Positions 63,498-64,000 of a DNA stretch of 64,000 nt are shown one piece after another. Location: assembly GCF_009795845.1 (NCBI RefSeq), contig NZ_WTEX01000003.1:62001-126000 (forward strand). Direction: 5' to 3'. This DNA is from Gilliamella sp. Lep-s35 (GTDB lineage Bacteria; Pseudomonadota; Gammaproteobacteria; Enterobacterales; Orbaceae). The notes under the pieces are model-generated. The model saw only the letters and a program-made list of their open reading frames with translations, was not told the DNA's origin and did no database searches. Made by a program: the position numbers and the translations under genes. How positions within the stretch are numbered: the first letter of the stretch is position 1; every line of letters starts with the position of its first letter.

Positions 63498-64000
63498 ATG
63501 AAACTTCAACAATTACGCTATATTTTAGAAATAGCACGTTCGGGCTCAATAAATGAAGCCGCTAAGAATTTATATATTACTCAGCCAAGCTTATCAACGG
63601 CGGTGAAAGATCTAGAAACTGAATTTGGTATTGAGATTTTTGTGCGCAGTTCTAAAGGGGTTTCACTTTCACCTGATGGCGTTGAGTTTTTAGGTTATGC
63701 CAAACAAGTTTTAGATCAAGCTGAGCTATTGGAACAGCGCTACTCCAAGAAAGAACCCTCTAAGCAGCTATGCAGCATATCTACTCAACATTATGCTTTT
63801 GCGGTTAATGCTTTTGTTAATTTAATTAAAAAGAATCAAACAGATGAGTATGAGTTTACGCTTAGGGAAACAAAAACACATGATATTATCACCGATGTTG
63901 CTAATTTACGTAGTGAAGTTGGTATTTTGTATTTGAATGATTTTAATCAAAAAGTGATTTTACGGTTACTCAAAGAACATAGATTAACCTTTAATCCACT
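63498..64000 (+). CDS. LysR-family transcriptional regulator (C-terminus outside the window)
   Basis: 167 residues visible. HTH: MKLQQLRYILEIARSGSINE, AAKNLYITQPSLSTAVKDLE, then EFGIEIFVRSSKGVSLSPDG. It is followed by the start of the effector domain. The opening resembles CysB-type regulators only loosely; the target is unknown. Confidence 0.9.
   Translation, partial: MKLQQLRYILEIARSGSINEAAKNLYITQPSLSTAVKDLETEFGIEIFVRSSKGVSLSPDGVEFLGYAKQVLDQAELLEQRYSKKEPSKQLCSISTQHYAFAVNAFVNLIKKNQTDEYEFTLRETKTHDIITDVANLRSEVGILYLNDFNQKVILRLLKEHRLTFNP

Overview
The window is AT-rich (by eye about one third G+C) and carries housekeeping blocks in a gammaproteobacterial order: mutY-pheA-raiA-trmJ-cysS, lysC with a lysine riboswitch, argR, mog, yadGH, eda, accBC, mreBCD-rng-tldD, rnpB, proQ-prc and prmB-aroC-yfcA. 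Low G+C combined with enterobacterial-style operons would fit the Orbaceae (Gilliamella and relatives), but that is inference and no 16S gene is present to confirm it.

Bases 1 to about 27,822 are the right-hand part of a lambdoid, probably cos-packaged, prophage; its structural genes lie to the left of the window. Reading leftwards from the immunity region: cro, a CII-like regulator, a 52-aa gene, a replication initiator with four internal palindromic iterons, a P-like loader protein, a Dam-type methylase, small membrane peptides, RusA, a HigBA toxin-antitoxin pair, an Rha antirepressor, a DUF968 protein, a Q-type antiterminator, a second antirepressor with a c4-like antisense RNA, a strong late promoter followed at once by a terminator (the expected target of Q), two holins, endolysin, Rz/Rz1, an HNH protein and the two terminase subunits. 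Reading rightwards from the cI promoter: cI overlapping a secreted-protein gene, an oL/pL-like promoter with two operator copies and boxA-like sites, then rdgC, a second methylase, a run of small acidic proteins, an HD hydrolase, a DUF3850/coiled-coil protein, a DEDD exonuclease, xis and int. The prophage ends in a 32-nt copy of the 3' end of tmRNA (ssrA), so it sits in ssrA.

Several accessory genes interrupt the phage plan. These are a PIN-like gene and a membrane-anchored protein between Q and the late promoter, the first with a broken duplicate of its 3' end. Between pL and the early genes there is also a leftward cluster of three tiny proline-rich peptides, a two-TM SLATT-like protein and a zinc ribbon.

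Bases 27.8 to 34.0 kb form a decayed accessory island: two membrane proteins, a PD-(D/E)XK/DUF5655 protein, a truncated gene, nested remnants of IS481- and IS3-family elements, an orphan CI-like repressor whose catalytic Ser is replaced, and a strong candidate sRNA (promoter, about 83 nt, terminator).

Bases 34.0 to 64.0 kb are core chromosome, starting with a stand-alone tatA/E gene and a ubiquinone-type monooxygenase. Unusual items there are a lipoprotein gene with one in-frame stop, a divergent Ner-like/MuA-HTH regulator pair, a 29-aa YnhF homologue, and a 30-bp promoter-like element seen three times.
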